NCBI RefSeq assembly: GCF_000410515.1
Contig: NC_021500.1
Coordinates: forward strand, 1,116,001-1,180,000
Length of the DNA stretch: 64,000 bases
Direction of reading: 5' to 3'
Source of the DNA: Enterobacter sp. R4-368
GTDB lineage: Bacteria > Pseudomonadota > Gammaproteobacteria > Enterobacterales > Enterobacteriaceae
In this document: positions 20,523-30,451 of the stretch, in pieces
Numbering within the stretch: the first letter of the stretch is position 1
How the letters are laid out: the number at the start of each line of letters is the position of its first letter
The notes under the pieces: model-generated
The model's database searches: none
Told to the model about the DNA's origin: nothing
Seen by the model: only the letters and a program-made list of their open reading frames with translations
Program-made: the position numbers and the translations under genes

Positions 20523-21743
20523 TTATGTAGCCGCGATATTCAACGCTTTGCGCAGAATAAACGGACAAACAATTAAAAACGCATATTCCGGGCTAAAGAT
20601 AGACCCCGTAAAAAACAACGATATCGGAGTGAACAGATAAAGTTGAACGCGAAAATTCTGATTGTTGCCAAAGGCATTTATCGTCATTTTCCCAACTTTA
20701 AACAGATACCATCCGGTTAGTAATACCGCAAACCATGAAAAATAAATGATCAGCAGATACAACCCATTGTCTATTGTTTTCCCGACGTCCGCACCGTTAA
20801 AGATTCCGAATGATGCGACATATTCGTAAAGTGAGCCAAATCTTACTACACCATCAATATTGGTCAGTGAATATCCCACCATCACCAGCGGACCGATAAT
20901 ACGATAATACGAGGAAGAGCCTTCCGTACCTAAATCGCCGATTCGTTCTGCGATATATGGAAAAGCAAATACAACGCCAACAATAAAGACTGCCAGTGAA
21001 ATAATTGCCAATGGTAACTTTTTACGGATCGCCTCTTTGTTCAGATACTGGAAAGCCCATTCCAGCAGATAAAACAGGATAAATGTCATTACCCCTGAGA
21101 ACGATCCCGAAAGAACTATCCCTGCCAAAATCATAGCATCGGTCTTCGGCGTTTTGATACCAAACTGTTTGATGCTGAGCCAAATTGAGATTAACGCCAG
21201 AGCGAAGAATGCCGGTTCGAAATATAACGCCGTAGTACGTTTACCGCCGAACTTGATAAAATTCAGCACGTAACTGTTGCTATAGATGAGATATTTCGAA
21301 ATCGTCTCCATTAAACTGCTGCCGCCAGTGAGGATAATCTGCGCCATTTCCATCGCCGCCAGCAGCACCACGAATGCCACTACCGCATAGAAAAATCTCA
21401 AGATCTTACGGTAATTATGCGGTGAAATGGTTTTGAAGCGGATGCTCCACACCATGCCGATGATGATCACGATATAAACGAACAACATCGTCGAGGTGAC
21501 ATATTTACTGGCGTCCAGCGACTTACCAAAAATGAAGTTAAACAGCGTCAGCCCTGCCCCGGCTCCCAGCGCTATCATCAGTTTTTTTACACTGATGCGC
21601 TCAACATAGAGCAACAGCAGCACTGGCAAAAACGTCACGATAGTGATCGGAAAACTCTCTCCTAACTGGAGGAGTTTGACGTTAACCAGCAGGTAAATGA
21701 GCGGCAGCAGGAGGTAGCTACAGACCTTGATAGAATGAGACAT
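20523..21743 (-). CDS. wcaD: putative colanic acid polymerase WcaD
   Basis: 406 residues from the ATG at 21743, which has GGAGGAG directly upstream and gives the K-12 length; the open frame extends 64 codons further but only through wcaC. A Wzy-type integral membrane protein with about 10 hydrophobic helices and a large periplasmic loop near [13 protein letters not shown]. It is believed to polymerise flipped repeat units at the periplasmic face. It overlaps wcaC by 26 bp. Confidence 0.94.
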   Translation of the reverse strand: MSHSIKVCSYLLLPLIYLLVNVKLLQLGESFPITIVTFLPVLLLLYVERISVKKLMIALGAGAGLTLFNFIFGKSLDASKYVTSTMLFVYIVIIIGMVWSIRFKTISPHNYRKILRFFYAVVAFVVLLAAMEMAQIILTGGSSLMETISKYLIYSNSYVLNFIKFGGKRTTALYFEPAFFALALISIWLSIKQFGIKTPKTDAMILAGIVLSGSFSGVMTFILFYLLEWAFQYLNKEAIRKKLPLAIISLAVFIVGVVFAFPYIAERIGDLGTEGSSSYYRIIGPLVMVGYSLTNIDGVVRFGSLYEYVASFGIFNGADVGKTIDNGLYLLIIYFSWFAVLLTGWYLFKVGKMTINAFGNNQNFRVQLYLFTPISLFFTGSIFSPEYAFLIVCPFILRKALNIAAT

Positions 21744-22935
21744 ACTCCTCCAGCATCTGTTGGCCACTGTACGCCTGGCGGCTGCGCGCGCGGAACGCGT
21801 CGAGGCTTTCGCCAAATACCGCCTGGGCAATGTCGGCTTTATGGCACTGTACCAGCGGCAACACCTCCTGCTCGCTGAACGTTTTCCCGCCCGACTTCTG
21901 CAACACTTCGCGTGCCGCATCGCTGTGGGTGGCAATCACCGGCACACCGATAGATAACGCTTCGCACAGAATTAGCGGATAGTTATCCACGCGAGAGCTA
22001 AAAACCAGCGCATCCATCTCGTTGAGTTCACTCATCAATTTGCGCTTATCGGTCAGAAAACCGTGGTTGATGACATTGCTGCCCTCAAACGGTGAAAACT
22101 TACCGAAGGTATGCAGCTCCACACGGTCATCCATCGCCATGATGTCGCGTACCAGTTGTTGGTTGGTTTTCCCGTCATAGCGTAGATCGTGCGCCACCAC
22201 CGCAATCTTCGGTTTACCTTGCGTCACTTTCACCGGAGCCAGCTCGGCCAGAATCGCTTCTGTCGCCACATCAATACCGTTATTGATAATGCTGCAGCGC
22301 CCGGCGCCATACAGGCTATTAAAGGCGTCCGCCACGTGCTGGCTGGGAGAGATAAACTGGCAGCCGAGCGCCAGCATGTCGTTAAATAACTGACGCTTGC
22401 TGTCGACCAGTTTATGCGCGCGGTCAACCTTCACCGGCGGGTAGTTCGACAGCGTCGGGCATTTGCGGCAATTCTCTTTCCAGCCTTCACAGCCATCGGT
22501 AAAGGCACAGCGCCCGGTCACACTCCAGTGGTCATGCAGCGTCCAGACAAAAGTGACATCCGGTTTGTGCGCTTTCACCTTCTGGCAAAACGTCACCAGT
22601 TCATGCAAATTCAGCCAATAGCTGTGCATTACATGAAAATGCAATACCACCGGGCCATCCGTACGGGTCACGGTGCGATAGAGATTATTCAGGTTGCCGA
22701 AAACATCGCGGTTAAACAGGCGAAACAGCGCCAGATTAGCGATGGAAGTCAGACGTGGCGTCTGTTTATAGACCTGCGGATAGTTGTCGTGGCTGACGCT
22801 TTTTTTGCCGCCTTTGCCATAGCCGTAAATAAAACGTGATGAAATGCCCTGTTGCAGCGCGCGCTGATGTAAATCGAGCGCAACCCCTGCGGCACCGCCT
22901 TCTGCAAGGCGCACGTTAAATTGCAAAATATTCAT
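21718..22935 (-). CDS. wcaC: colanic acid glycosyltransferase WcaC
   Basis: 405-residue GT4-family transferase. The N-terminal domain has the glycine-rich LAEGGAAGVALDLH segment. The C-terminal domain contains DNYPLILCEALSIGVPVIAT, with the Glu that contacts the nucleotide sugar. The start overlaps the wcaB stop by 4 bp. WcaC is thought to add one of the galactose or fucose residues; its exact acceptor cannot be told from sequence. Confidence 0.95.
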   Translation of the reverse strand: MNILQFNVRLAEGGAAGVALDLHQRALQQGISSRFIYGYGKGGKKSVSHDNYPQVYKQTPRLTSIANLALFRLFNRDVFGNLNNLYRTVTRTDGPVVLHFHVMHSYWLNLHELVTFCQKVKAHKPDVTFVWTLHDHWSVTGRCAFTDGCEGWKENCRKCPTLSNYPPVKVDRAHKLVDSKRQLFNDMLALGCQFISPSQHVADAFNSLYGAGRCSIINNGIDVATEAILAELAPVKVTQGKPKIAVVAHDLRYDGKTNQQLVRDIMAMDDRVELHTFGKFSPFEGSNVINHGFLTDKRKLMSELNEMDALVFSSRVDNYPLILCEALSIGVPVIATHSDAAREVLQKSGGKTFSEQEVLPLVQCHKADIAQAVFGESLDAFRARSRQAYSGQQMLEEYVSFYQGL

Positions 22936-23423
22936 TTAATCACCTTCACGCGCGCTTTCTCACCGACCACCAGCGCGTTGTCCGGCACGCTGTCGAGCAC
23001 CACGCTTCCCGCGCCAATGGTGACGTTGTTACCAATGGTGATATCGCCAATCATCACCACGTTGGCACCCAGTTCAACATTGTTGCCAATCACCGGGCAG
23101 GCCATGCTATCGGACCCGCGGTTGCCGATAGTGACACCATGACGAATGGTGAAATCATCCCCGGCGACGGTATTTTTATTGATCACCACCGCATAGCCAT
23201 GATGAATGGTAAAGCGGCGACCAATCGTCGCGGCGGCCTGAATTTCATAGCCAAACAGGCATTCCGTGACAAAGCGGTACAACAAAATGACGGGCGCGGC
23301 CCAGAGATTGTTGATGACATGCTTTTTGCGCCACACGGAGCAAAAATGGGCAATGCGGTACGCCGCAACCATGCAGCACGGGCGCAAATTCCAGTGATTA
23401 GCGCGAAAATCTTCCAGACGCAT
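22932..23423 (-). CDS. wcaB: colanic acid acetyltransferase WcaB
   Basis: 163 residues with the serine-acetyltransferase type of left-handed beta-helix: repeated I/V-G-x-x-x hexapeptides from about residue 65 to 150 and the conserved HHGYAVVINKN and IRHGVTIGNRG segments with the likely catalytic histidines. It O-acetylates the colanic acid repeat. Its ATG overlaps the wcaA stop in the form TAATG, indicating coupled translation. Confidence 0.95.
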   Translation of the reverse strand: MRLEDFRANHWNLRPCCMVAAYRIAHFCSVWRKKHVINNLWAAPVILLYRFVTECLFGYEIQAAATIGRRFTIHHGYAVVINKNTVAGDDFTIRHGVTIGNRGSDSMACPVIGNNVELGANVVMIGDITIGNNVTIGAGSVVLDSVPDNALVVGEKARVKVIK

Positions 23424-24268
23424 TATTTCCCCCGCAACCCATCAGCCAGACGCTTACCGTTACGCAGAGAAAACAGCGTCAACAAGGTGCGCCAGTTCAT
23501 CCGCTTATTGCGAATTTGGTAGAGGGTAAACAGCTGATATTTCTTGCTGGCGCGATCGAATTTGTCTTTGTGCTTACGATAAAAGTGGAAGTAGCCGGAA
23601 AACTTCTTCGGTGAAGAAGTGATCTGCATTTCACCGTGGTTAATGTGCAGGATCTGCGTGGCTTCTTCGATTTTCCACGGCTCGCCGTACTCCTCGACCA
23701 TTCGCAGGAAAATGTCGTAATCCTGCGCCGCCTTCAGTTGGGTATCAAACAAGCTCTCTTTAAAACGCCAGCCCCAGGTGAAAACCTGGTTGCCAACGAT
23801 GTTGCGCTTGTAGAACAGCTTGCGCGAGAACGGCGATTTCGGGTACAGCGGCAAGCTCGCCGGTTGCGAATAGACTTCGCCCTGACAGACATAATCGTTG
23901 GCGTACAAAAAGGCGCGGGTATTAAGCAGATGTTTGTGCGCCAGAAAAACGGACAGGCGGTTTGGTGTCCATTCATCGTCATCGTCAATACCGGTAATGT
24001 ACTGGCCTTTCGCCTGCAAAATCGCCTGGTTGCGCACCGCGCAGGCACCGGAGTTAAAGGCGTTGCGCGTGTAACTGACACGCGGGTCGCCCAGCTCATC
24101 AACAAACTGTTGCAACTGCTCGAAGCTTGCGGAGCAGTCATCAACAATGATCATTTCCCAGTGCGGGTAATCCTGGCGCAGCACCGATTTAATCGCGCGG
24201 ATCGCCAGCTGTTGCCGGTTCCAGGTTGGCATATAAATTGAAATTAATGGGTTTGCTGTTGTACTCAT
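23423..24268 (-). CDS. wcaA: colanic acid glycosyltransferase WcaA
   Basis: 281-residue GT2-family transferase (GT-A fold). The sequence shows ISIYMPTWNRQQLAIRAIKS, IIVDDCSASFEQ and the acidic TGIDDDDEWTPNR region that binds the metal and nucleotide sugar. It is the first wca gene after the export trio and is separated from wzc by 103 bp containing a strong hairpin. Its acceptor within the repeat is inferred only from the operon. Confidence 0.95.
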   Translation of the reverse strand: MSTTANPLISIYMPTWNRQQLAIRAIKSVLRQDYPHWEMIIVDDCSASFEQLQQFVDELGDPRVSYTRNAFNSGACAVRNQAILQAKGQYITGIDDDDEWTPNRLSVFLAHKHLLNTRAFLYANDYVCQGEVYSQPASLPLYPKSPFSRKLFYKRNIVGNQVFTWGWRFKESLFDTQLKAAQDYDIFLRMVEEYGEPWKIEEATQILHINHGEMQITSSPKKFSGYFHFYRKHKDKFDRASKKYQLFTLYQIRNKRMNWRTLLTLFSLRNGKRLADGLRGK

Positions 24269-24314
24269 GATGCGTTCCCTAATGCGTTCAACATGCCGCT
24301 TTCGCCCTTACTGC

Positions 24315-24340
24315 CGCCTTTTCCCGTCAGGGAAAAGGCG
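24315..24340. promoter_or_regulatory. perfect 11-bp stem-loop between wzc and wcaA
   Basis: CGCCTTTTCCC pairs with GGGAAAAGGCG around GTCA. No U-tract follows on the operon strand. A stem-loop at this junction is known in the K-12 cluster and has been proposed to lower expression of the wca genes relative to wza-wzb-wzc. That role is carried over here as inference. Confidence 0.65.
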
Positions 24341-24371
24341 CAGCGCGTTGAGGGATAGAGGTAAGGTCTGG

Positions 24372-26540
24372 TTATTTTGAATCGGACTTGTATTCGTACT
24401 CGTAGTAGCCGTAATCCTGGTAGCCGGTCGCGCGGCGGAAAATCGAGTTCAGGATCACCCCTTTCACCTGAATACCGTTTTGCTCGAAGCGGCTCAGGCT
24501 GGTCTGGATCTCTTTGAGCGTATTCACCGCGTAACGCGCCACCATCAGCGTGGTCCCGGCATGGCGACCCACGACTGCCGCATCCGTTACCGCCAGGATC
24601 GGCGGGGTATCGATCAGCACCAGGTCATAGTGGCTGCTGGCCCATTTCACCAGCTGACTGAAGCGTTCGCTCATCAGCAGTTCAGATGGGTTTGGCGGCA
24701 CCTGACCGCGCGGAACAAGGTCGAAGTTGCTGATAGAGGTCGGCTTCGCGCAACTTTCGATAGCGCCCTTCCCGGCCAGCACTTCAGACAGGCCATTCAC
24801 GTTGTCGGTGCCCAGCAGTTCGTGGGTGTAGCCTTTACGCATGTCACAGTCGATCAGCAGCACGCGTTTATTGGTCTGGCTAATCACCGCAGCCAGGTTG
24901 GCGCAGACAAAGGTTTTACCGATTGACGGGCTGACCCCGGTCATCATCAACACGTTGTTATTAGCCTGCATCATGGCGAAGTGCAGGCTGGTACGCAGGC
25001 TGCGCACCGCTTCGATGGCCAGATCCGTCGGATTCCCCACCGCCAGCAGTTGGCTCTGCTTATAGCGTTTAACCCCTTTGATGGTTTTGACGCTATCGCG
25101 CGCTTTTTGCCATTCCGACAGCGGAATGCTGGCGTAAACGCTGATGCCCTGTTCTTCGAGCACTTGCGGGCTTTCGATGCCGCGGTTAAACAGCGAGCGC
25201 AGCAGCACACCGACCACCGAAACAATCAGGCCCAGGATAATGCTGCCAAGGATGATCAGCGCTTTCTTCGGCTTCAGTACGCCCGGTTGTGCAATGGCCG
25301 GGTCGACGATACGCACATCACCAACGGTGCTCGCCTGGGTGATACGCAGCTCCTGCTGTTTGTTCAGCAACTGCATATAAACCTGCTGGCCTGATTCGAC
25401 ATCGCGCGTCAGACGCACAATCTCCTGTTGCGTTTCCGGCATCGCGGTGATGCGATCGTTCAGCTTCGCTTTCTCATCTTCCAGCGCTTTACGTTTTTCC
25501 AGCAGGGTGCGGTACGCCGGGTGCGCTTTGGTATAGAGCTTGGAGATTTCGGCTTCGCGGAAAGTCAGTTCGTTCAACTGCGCGTCGATGTTGACCATCG
25601 AATCGAGCACCGATTTCGCTTCCAGCGGCAAGTCGACGGAGTCTTTGCGCTGACGGTAGGTGTTCAGTTTTTCCTCGGCCTCATCGAGGTTTTTGCGCAC
25701 TTCCGGCAGTTGCTTATCGAGGAAGACCAGGCTTTTGGCCGCTTCTTCGGATTTACGCTCAATGTTTTGCTCAAGGTAGTTGCGCGTGATGCTGTCCAGA
25801 ATAGCGCGGATCTGATCACGGTCTTCGCCGGTATAGGTGAGGCTCAGCACGCCGGTGTCTTTGCCGTTTTCGGTTACCGTCAGGTTGTTTTGCAGGTTGT
25901 TAATCATGCCAAGCGTAGAAAACTTGGTCACGGTGAACTCGCTGTCATTCGAGGCCTGAATGGCGCTCACCATCATGGTGACGCCTTGCTTGCTGAGTTG
26001 CTGCCCCACTTCGCCGCGCGCTTCAAAACCACCGTCGCTGCTTAGCAGATACTGTTTCGGGCTGAGTACTTTTAATGTGAAAGTCTGATCGTTCATGCCT
26101 TTTGGCAGCGTGAACGTGGTGACTTTCACCGTCTCGTTCTGCCGTCCCATCAGGCGATCCCACCCTGCGCCAAACAGCGGGAAGGTGTTCTTGACCACGG
26201 AGATATCCAGATCAAGATCGTCAACGGTTTTACCCAGTACCAGGCGTGACTGGATAAGCTGGATTTCCGCGTCCGACGCCGGTGGCTTGTTCGACAGCGC
26301 ACTGTTCAGATCCTGTACCAGCGAACTTCCGGTGTTCTGCTCGATTTGCACCAGCGCGTCAGCGCTGTAAATGGGGGTGGCGAACAGGCAGTAGACAACA
26401 GCAATCAGTGCGAAGACCGAGGTGATGCCCAGCACCCACCAGCGAGCTTCAATGATTGTGCCGAGCAAACGGCCAATATCGATTTCGTCGTTGCCCACCG
26501 CCGGGGCAGCAGAATGCGAATGGTGTGTTTTCTCTGTCAT
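24372..26540 (-). CDS. wzc: tyrosine-protein kinase and chain-length regulator Wzc
   Basis: 722 residues from the ATG at 26540; the frame runs further into wzb but the K-12-like start MTEK fits. An inner-membrane BY-kinase and polysaccharide co-polymerase: N-terminal Wzz domain, two membrane segments flanking a large periplasmic coiled-coil part, then a cytosolic kinase. Kinase motifs are Walker A GVSPSIGKTF (near residue 540), Walker A' LLIDCDMRKG and Walker B VLIDTPP. The C-terminal tyrosine cluster reads YQDYGYYEYEY. Cycles of autophosphorylation and dephosphorylation by Wzb drive polymer assembly through Wza. Confidence 0.97.
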   Translation of the reverse strand: MTEKTHHSHSAAPAVGNDEIDIGRLLGTIIEARWWVLGITSVFALIAVVYCLFATPIYSADALVQIEQNTGSSLVQDLNSALSNKPPASDAEIQLIQSRLVLGKTVDDLDLDISVVKNTFPLFGAGWDRLMGRQNETVKVTTFTLPKGMNDQTFTLKVLSPKQYLLSSDGGFEARGEVGQQLSKQGVTMMVSAIQASNDSEFTVTKFSTLGMINNLQNNLTVTENGKDTGVLSLTYTGEDRDQIRAILDSITRNYLEQNIERKSEEAAKSLVFLDKQLPEVRKNLDEAEEKLNTYRQRKDSVDLPLEAKSVLDSMVNIDAQLNELTFREAEISKLYTKAHPAYRTLLEKRKALEDEKAKLNDRITAMPETQQEIVRLTRDVESGQQVYMQLLNKQQELRITQASTVGDVRIVDPAIAQPGVLKPKKALIILGSIILGLIVSVVGVLLRSLFNRGIESPQVLEEQGISVYASIPLSEWQKARDSVKTIKGVKRYKQSQLLAVGNPTDLAIEAVRSLRTSLHFAMMQANNNVLMMTGVSPSIGKTFVCANLAAVISQTNKRVLLIDCDMRKGYTHELLGTDNVNGLSEVLAGKGAIESCAKPTSISNFDLVPRGQVPPNPSELLMSERFSQLVKWASSHYDLVLIDTPPILAVTDAAVVGRHAGTTLMVARYAVNTLKEIQTSLSRFEQNGIQVKGVILNSIFRRATGYQDYGYYEYEYKSDSK

Positions 26541-26542
26541 TA

Positions 26543-26986
26543 TTATCCCTGCTGAGCTTGCAATGCCTGCGCCCAATGGCGGGCAGACTGGTCAAGTAAG
26601 GTGTAAATAGCTTCAAAAGCTTCACGACTTTTGCGATACGGGTCGGGGATCTCCCGCTCGTTATCCCAGTGGCCAAATAACATGACCTTTCCACGCATTT
26701 CCGGGGCAATCTCGCACAGGCGGGCAATATGACGTTTTTCCATCACCAGAATCAGGTCGTATTCGCGGCACATTTTTCCGGTAATTTGTCGTGCGCAGTG
26801 CCCTTCCAGAGAGAGTTGATGATCCGCCGCCACACTCACGGCGTTGGCGTCCGCGCTACGTCCAACCAGCGCTCCCAGCCCGGCTGACGCCACCGTTAAA
26901 GCGGGCTGGTATTTTTTCAGCAGCCGTTCTGCCGTCGGGGAACGGCAAATGTTCCCCACGCATACCACCAGAATTTTGTTGAACAT
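26543..26986 (-). CDS. wzb: low-molecular-weight protein-tyrosine phosphatase Wzb
   Basis: 147 residues from ATG at 26986, the K-12 length. A start two codons upstream at 26992 would overlap the wza stop as ATGA and is an equally reasonable choice. The phosphate-binding loop is C9-VGNIC-R15 followed by SPTAERLL, and DPYRKS holds the general-acid aspartate. It dephosphorylates the tyrosine tail of Wzc, encoded 2 bp downstream. Confidence 0.96.
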   Translation of the reverse strand: MFNKILVVCVGNICRSPTAERLLKKYQPALTVASAGLGALVGRSADANAVSVAADHQLSLEGHCARQITGKMCREYDLILVMEKRHIARLCEIAPEMRGKVMLFGHWDNEREIPDPYRKSREAFEAIYTLLDQSARHWAQALQAQQG

Positions 26987-26988
26987 AG

Positions 26989-28134
26989 TCATTGCAGATT
27001 TTGGATGTCGTTGGCCGTGTTGGTCATGTAGCGAACGCCACTGATTGTCGGCAGCAACTGGTTGATAAGACGGTTCCAACGCGCAACCGGTGCAGTCGTG
27101 ACATACACCACGTCATACGGCTGGAGACGGAAGTTCGTTGCCATAACCAGCGATGTGGCATCCGACATATCGAGCTGGTAGATGTTGGCGATCTTGTTGC
27201 CACGGCCACTTTCGTTGCCTTTGAGCGGACGAATAACAAAAATGCCGCTGGCGTTGGAGGTGGTCAGATCGATACCTTCGGCCTGGCCGAGCGCTTCGGT
27301 CAGCGTCATGCCGCTGAAGTCCATTTTGAGCGTGCTCTGTTTTTTCACTTCGCCCATCACGAACACTTTCAGATCGTCATTACGCGGAACAAACAGAATG
27401 TCGCCGGGGTAGAGCAAACGGTTCTGGCTTAGATCGCCGTTTTGCATCAGCGCCTGCAGTGAAATGCGCTGCTCCTGGCCCTGGTGTGTCAGCACGACGT
27501 TGCGCCAGTCTGCGCTGTCGGTCAGACCACCTGCGGCATTGATCGCGTCAAGAACGGTAAGCGGTACGTTGGTGATCGCCTGCTGACCAGATTTTGCCAC
27601 CTGGCCGGAGATATAGGCTTTTTGCGAGCGGAACGCGGCGATATTAACGTCCACCTGCGGGTCAGCAATATAGGTCGCTAAACGGCTGGTAATATCACTA
27701 CGGATCTCATTCAGCGTCTTACCGGCAACGTGGATCTTGCCGACATACGGATAGAACATGGTGCCATCGGGTTGTACCCAGTTACCGGCATCGCTCGAAC
27801 TACGATACTGACCGGCTGGCGTGGTAAGTTCCGGGTGATCCCACACGGTTACGTTCAGCACATCCCCTGGGCCAACGCGGTACTGGTAGGCGGAAATCTC
27901 CTGATCCAGTGACATATTCGGTTGAGCAACATTGTTGCGCGGGCGCAATTGTTCAATCAGACGTGGGGTTAATGGATAGACATTCACCATACGGTCTATA
28001 TCAAAATCAGCATCCTGCTGTTTAATCACATCCTTTCCCATCGTAGACATATTGCTCCCGGGGAAGACGGTGCAGCCACTCATCAAGCTAATGGACACCA
28101 ATAATGGCATCAATTTCGTTTTAGATTTCATCAT
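26989..28134 (-). CDS. wza: colanic acid outer-membrane exporter Wza
   Basis: 381-residue lipoprotein of the polysaccharide export family; K-12 Wza has 379. The signal peptide ends in the lipobox LMSGC with Cys21 as the lipidated residue. The PES domain ([20 protein letters not shown]) is followed by repeated SLBB-type domains and the C-terminal segment forming the amphipathic outer-membrane barrel. Octameric Wza makes the outer-membrane channel joined to Wzc. It is the first gene of the colanic acid operon, with JUMPstart/ops about 180 bp upstream. Confidence 0.97.
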   Translation of the reverse strand: MMKSKTKLMPLLVSISLMSGCTVFPGSNMSTMGKDVIKQQDADFDIDRMVNVYPLTPRLIEQLRPRNNVAQPNMSLDQEISAYQYRVGPGDVLNVTVWDHPELTTPAGQYRSSSDAGNWVQPDGTMFYPYVGKIHVAGKTLNEIRSDITSRLATYIADPQVDVNIAAFRSQKAYISGQVAKSGQQAITNVPLTVLDAINAAGGLTDSADWRNVVLTHQGQEQRISLQALMQNGDLSQNRLLYPGDILFVPRNDDLKVFVMGEVKKQSTLKMDFSGMTLTEALGQAEGIDLTTSNASGIFVIRPLKGNESGRGNKIANIYQLDMSDATSLVMATNFRLQPYDVVYVTTAPVARWNRLINQLLPTISGVRYMTNTANDIQNLQ

Positions 28135-28313
28135 TGATTAATTATCACTTTGGCAGAGTAATTATCCTGTGCGATTTAAATAAGCGCTCAAGCTGTACAC
28201 AGATTCAGAATGCAGTTAATTCTTGAGAAATATAACTGGCATCAGTCCTAAAAAGCGTTTATTCAACCACATGCGATTACAGAATAATCCAGGCTGATTG
28301 ACATACCCGCAGG

Positions 28314-28355
28314 CACGCTACCGCCCCTGGCTTTCAGTTACCAATTCACTGATTG
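28314..28355 (-). promoter_or_regulatory. JUMPstart/ops element of the colanic acid operon
   Basis: The minus strand has the ops core GGCGGTAGCGTG at 28314-28325, preceded by GGTAACTGAAAGCCAGG, matching the JUMPstart consensus. It lies in the wza leader and is expected to recruit RfaH for read-through of the 23-kb operon. Confidence 0.92.
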
Positions 28356-28557
28356 ACGCTAAGTCATTGATAGTCATCCATTACATCCTCTTTCTGGTGG
28401 CGCTATTTGCCAACCAGATAAAATACGGCAGGTACCGGCTTTCGCACTGATTAACAATGCTGAAAATAAAGACGCTGGTATATTTGAACGATGCTGGAGG
28501 AATTGTTGCAGCTAAGCGAATAGCAGGCAAGGCGACATTCAGAGATAAACATCTTTT

Positions 28558-28571
28558 TAAGAATAATATTA
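28558..28571. promoter_or_regulatory. candidate RcsAB box upstream of wza
   Basis: TAAGAATAATATTA agrees with the RcsAB consensus TAAGAATATTCCTA at 11 of 14 positions, including the whole left half. It lies 424 bp upstream of the wza start, in the long AT-rich leader where Rcs control is expected. The right half is poor, so the site is tentative. Confidence 0.4.
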
Positions 28572-28827
28572 AGACCAAAATTTTAGCTTTTTAGGATTTA
28601 CCGCATATTGACAAAAAACTGACATGGTATTACCCATGCGACTTTTCTTATTTTCCATATTTAAATAGTGATAGTTAATCCCAGAAACAATAAGGGAATA
28701 ACATTTAAAGCGTTTTAAATAACCTCCTAAAATAAGATAAATCGCAGGCTGACATTGCAATTTATCTCAGCTTTATCCATGATCGCATTGTGACAATTGT
28801 CATATCACATAAGGTGTTACGTTAACG

Positions 28828-30411
28828 ATGGAATGGATTGCCGATCCGTCAATCTGGGCTGGTCTGGTCACATTGGTAGTGATTGAACTGGTGCTCGGTA
28901 TTGATAACCTGGTTTTTATTGCAATTCTCGCCGAGAAATTGCCGCCAGCACAGCGTGACCGCGCGCGCGTCACCGGTCTGATACTCGCCATGCTGATGCG
29001 TCTGCTGCTGCTGGCCTCAATTTCCTGGCTGGTCACGCTGACCCAACCTTTATTTACCGTACGCGGCCTCAGTTTCAGCGCCCGCGATTTAATCATGTTA
29101 GTGGGCGGGCTATTCCTGTTATTTAAAGCAACGGTTGAACTCAACGAGCGCCTCGAAGGGAAAGACAGCGACAACCCCACGCAGCGGCGCGGCGCGAAAT
29201 TCTGGGCCGTGGTGACGCAGATTGTTGTGCTGGACGCGGTTTTCTCACTGGATTCCGTGATCACCGCCGTGGGGATGGTTGATCACCTGGCCGTGATGAT
29301 GGCGGCGGTGGTTATCGCCATTTCGCTGATGCTGCTGGCGAGTAAAACCCTCACCCGCTTCGTCAATAACCATCCTACGATTGTTATTCTGTGTCTCAGC
29401 TTCCTGCTGATGATCGGTTTCAGCCTGGTGGCCGACGGCTTTGGTTTCCATATTCCGAAAGGTTACCTGTACGCCGCCATTGGCTTCTCGGTCATGATTG
29501 AAGCGCTGAACCAGTTGGCAATTTTCAACCGCCGCCGTTTTCTGTTCGCCAACCGAACGCTGCGACAGCGCACCACCGAAACGGTCATGCGCTTGCTGAG
29601 CGGGCGTAAAGAAGATGCAGAGCTGGATGCCGATACCGCCTCGATGTTGCGCGACGGCGACGATGGCCAGATTTTCAACCCGCAAGAGCGGCGGATGATT
29701 GAGCGCGTGCTGAATCTTAATCAGCGCACGGTGAGCAGCATCATGACGTCGCGTCACGATATTGAACATATCGATCTGAGCGCGCCGGAAGCTGAAGTCC
29801 GTGCCCTGCTGGATAAAAACCAGCATACGCGCGTGGTGGTTACCGGTGGCGAAGAGGATGATACCCTGCTGGGCGTGGTGCATATCCTCGATCTGCTCCA
29901 GCAATCGTTACACGGCGAACCGCTCGATCTGCGTGTGCTGGTACGACAACCGCTGGTGTTCCCGGAAGGATTGCCGTTGTTGCAGGCGCTGGAACAGTTC
30001 CGTAATGCCCGTACTCATTTTGCGTTTGTGGTGGATGAGTTTGGCTCCGTTGAAGGGGTGGTCACTCTAAGCGATGTGATGGAAACCATCGCTGGCAATT
30101 TGCCCAACGAAGTCGAAGAGATTGACGCGCGCCACGATATTCAGAAAAACAGTGACGGTAGCTGGACGGCGAACGGCCATATGCCGCTGGAAGATCTGGT
30201 GCAGTATGTACCGCTGCCGCTCGACGATAAACGCGAGTATCACACCATTGCCGGGCTGCTAATGGAGTATCTGCAACGCATTCCGCAGCCAGGAGAAGAG
30301 GTTCAGGTGGGTGATTACCTGCTAAAAACGCTGGATGTCGAAAGCCACCGGGTACAAAAAGTGCAGCTTATTCCGCTTGGCAGCGACAATAATCTCGATT
30401 ACGAAGTGTAA
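28828..30411 (+). CDS. yegH: TerC-family inner membrane protein with CBS and CorC domains (YegH)
   Basis: 527 residues, equal to K-12 YegH. The N-terminal ~240 residues form a TerC-like domain with about seven membrane helices and acidic membrane motifs ([17 protein letters not shown]) typical of metal-linked TerC proteins. Two CBS domains follow (about 300-420), then a CorC/HlyC transporter-associated domain. The likely role is metal ion efflux or loading; the substrate is unknown. AAGGTG precedes the ATG. Confidence 0.95.
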   Translation: MEWIADPSIWAGLVTLVVIELVLGIDNLVFIAILAEKLPPAQRDRARVTGLILAMLMRLLLLASISWLVTLTQPLFTVRGLSFSARDLIMLVGGLFLLFKATVELNERLEGKDSDNPTQRRGAKFWAVVTQIVVLDAVFSLDSVITAVGMVDHLAVMMAAVVIAISLMLLASKTLTRFVNNHPTIVILCLSFLLMIGFSLVADGFGFHIPKGYLYAAIGFSVMIEALNQLAIFNRRRFLFANRTLRQRTTETVMRLLSGRKEDAELDADTASMLRDGDDGQIFNPQERRMIERVLNLNQRTVSSIMTSRHDIEHIDLSAPEAEVRALLDKNQHTRVVVTGGEEDDTLLGVVHILDLLQQSLHGEPLDLRVLVRQPLVFPEGLPLLQALEQFRNARTHFAFVVDEFGSVEGVVTLSDVMETIAGNLPNEVEEIDARHDIQKNSDGSWTANGHMPLEDLVQYVPLPLDDKREYHTIAGLLMEYLQRIPQPGEEVQVGDYLLKTLDVESHRVQKVQLIPLGSDNNLDYEV

Positions 30412-30416
30412 AACAT

Positions 30417-30434
30417 GCCGGGGTTCGCCCCGGC
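30417..30434. repeat. GC-rich hairpin after yegH
   Basis: GCCGGGG pairs with CCCCGGC around TTCG, 6 bp past the yegH stop and between convergent genes. There is no U-tract on either side, so it may be a mRNA-end stabiliser or a REP-like element. Confidence 0.5.
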
Positions 30435-30451
30435 CATTCCCGCCTGCTTTC

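Larger units (their letters stand above)
28135..28827. other. wza-yegH divergent intergenic region
   Basis: About 690 bp without a convincing gene. It holds the JUMPstart/ops, the candidate RcsAB box and presumably the promoters of wza (leftward) and yegH (rightward). The short frames of 63 and 65 codons on the minus strand lack ribosome binding sites and cross the leader. Confidence 0.6.

Noticed and set aside
28381..28760. Two short minus-strand frames upstream of wza
   Set aside because: No ribosome binding site and they overlap the regulatory leader.
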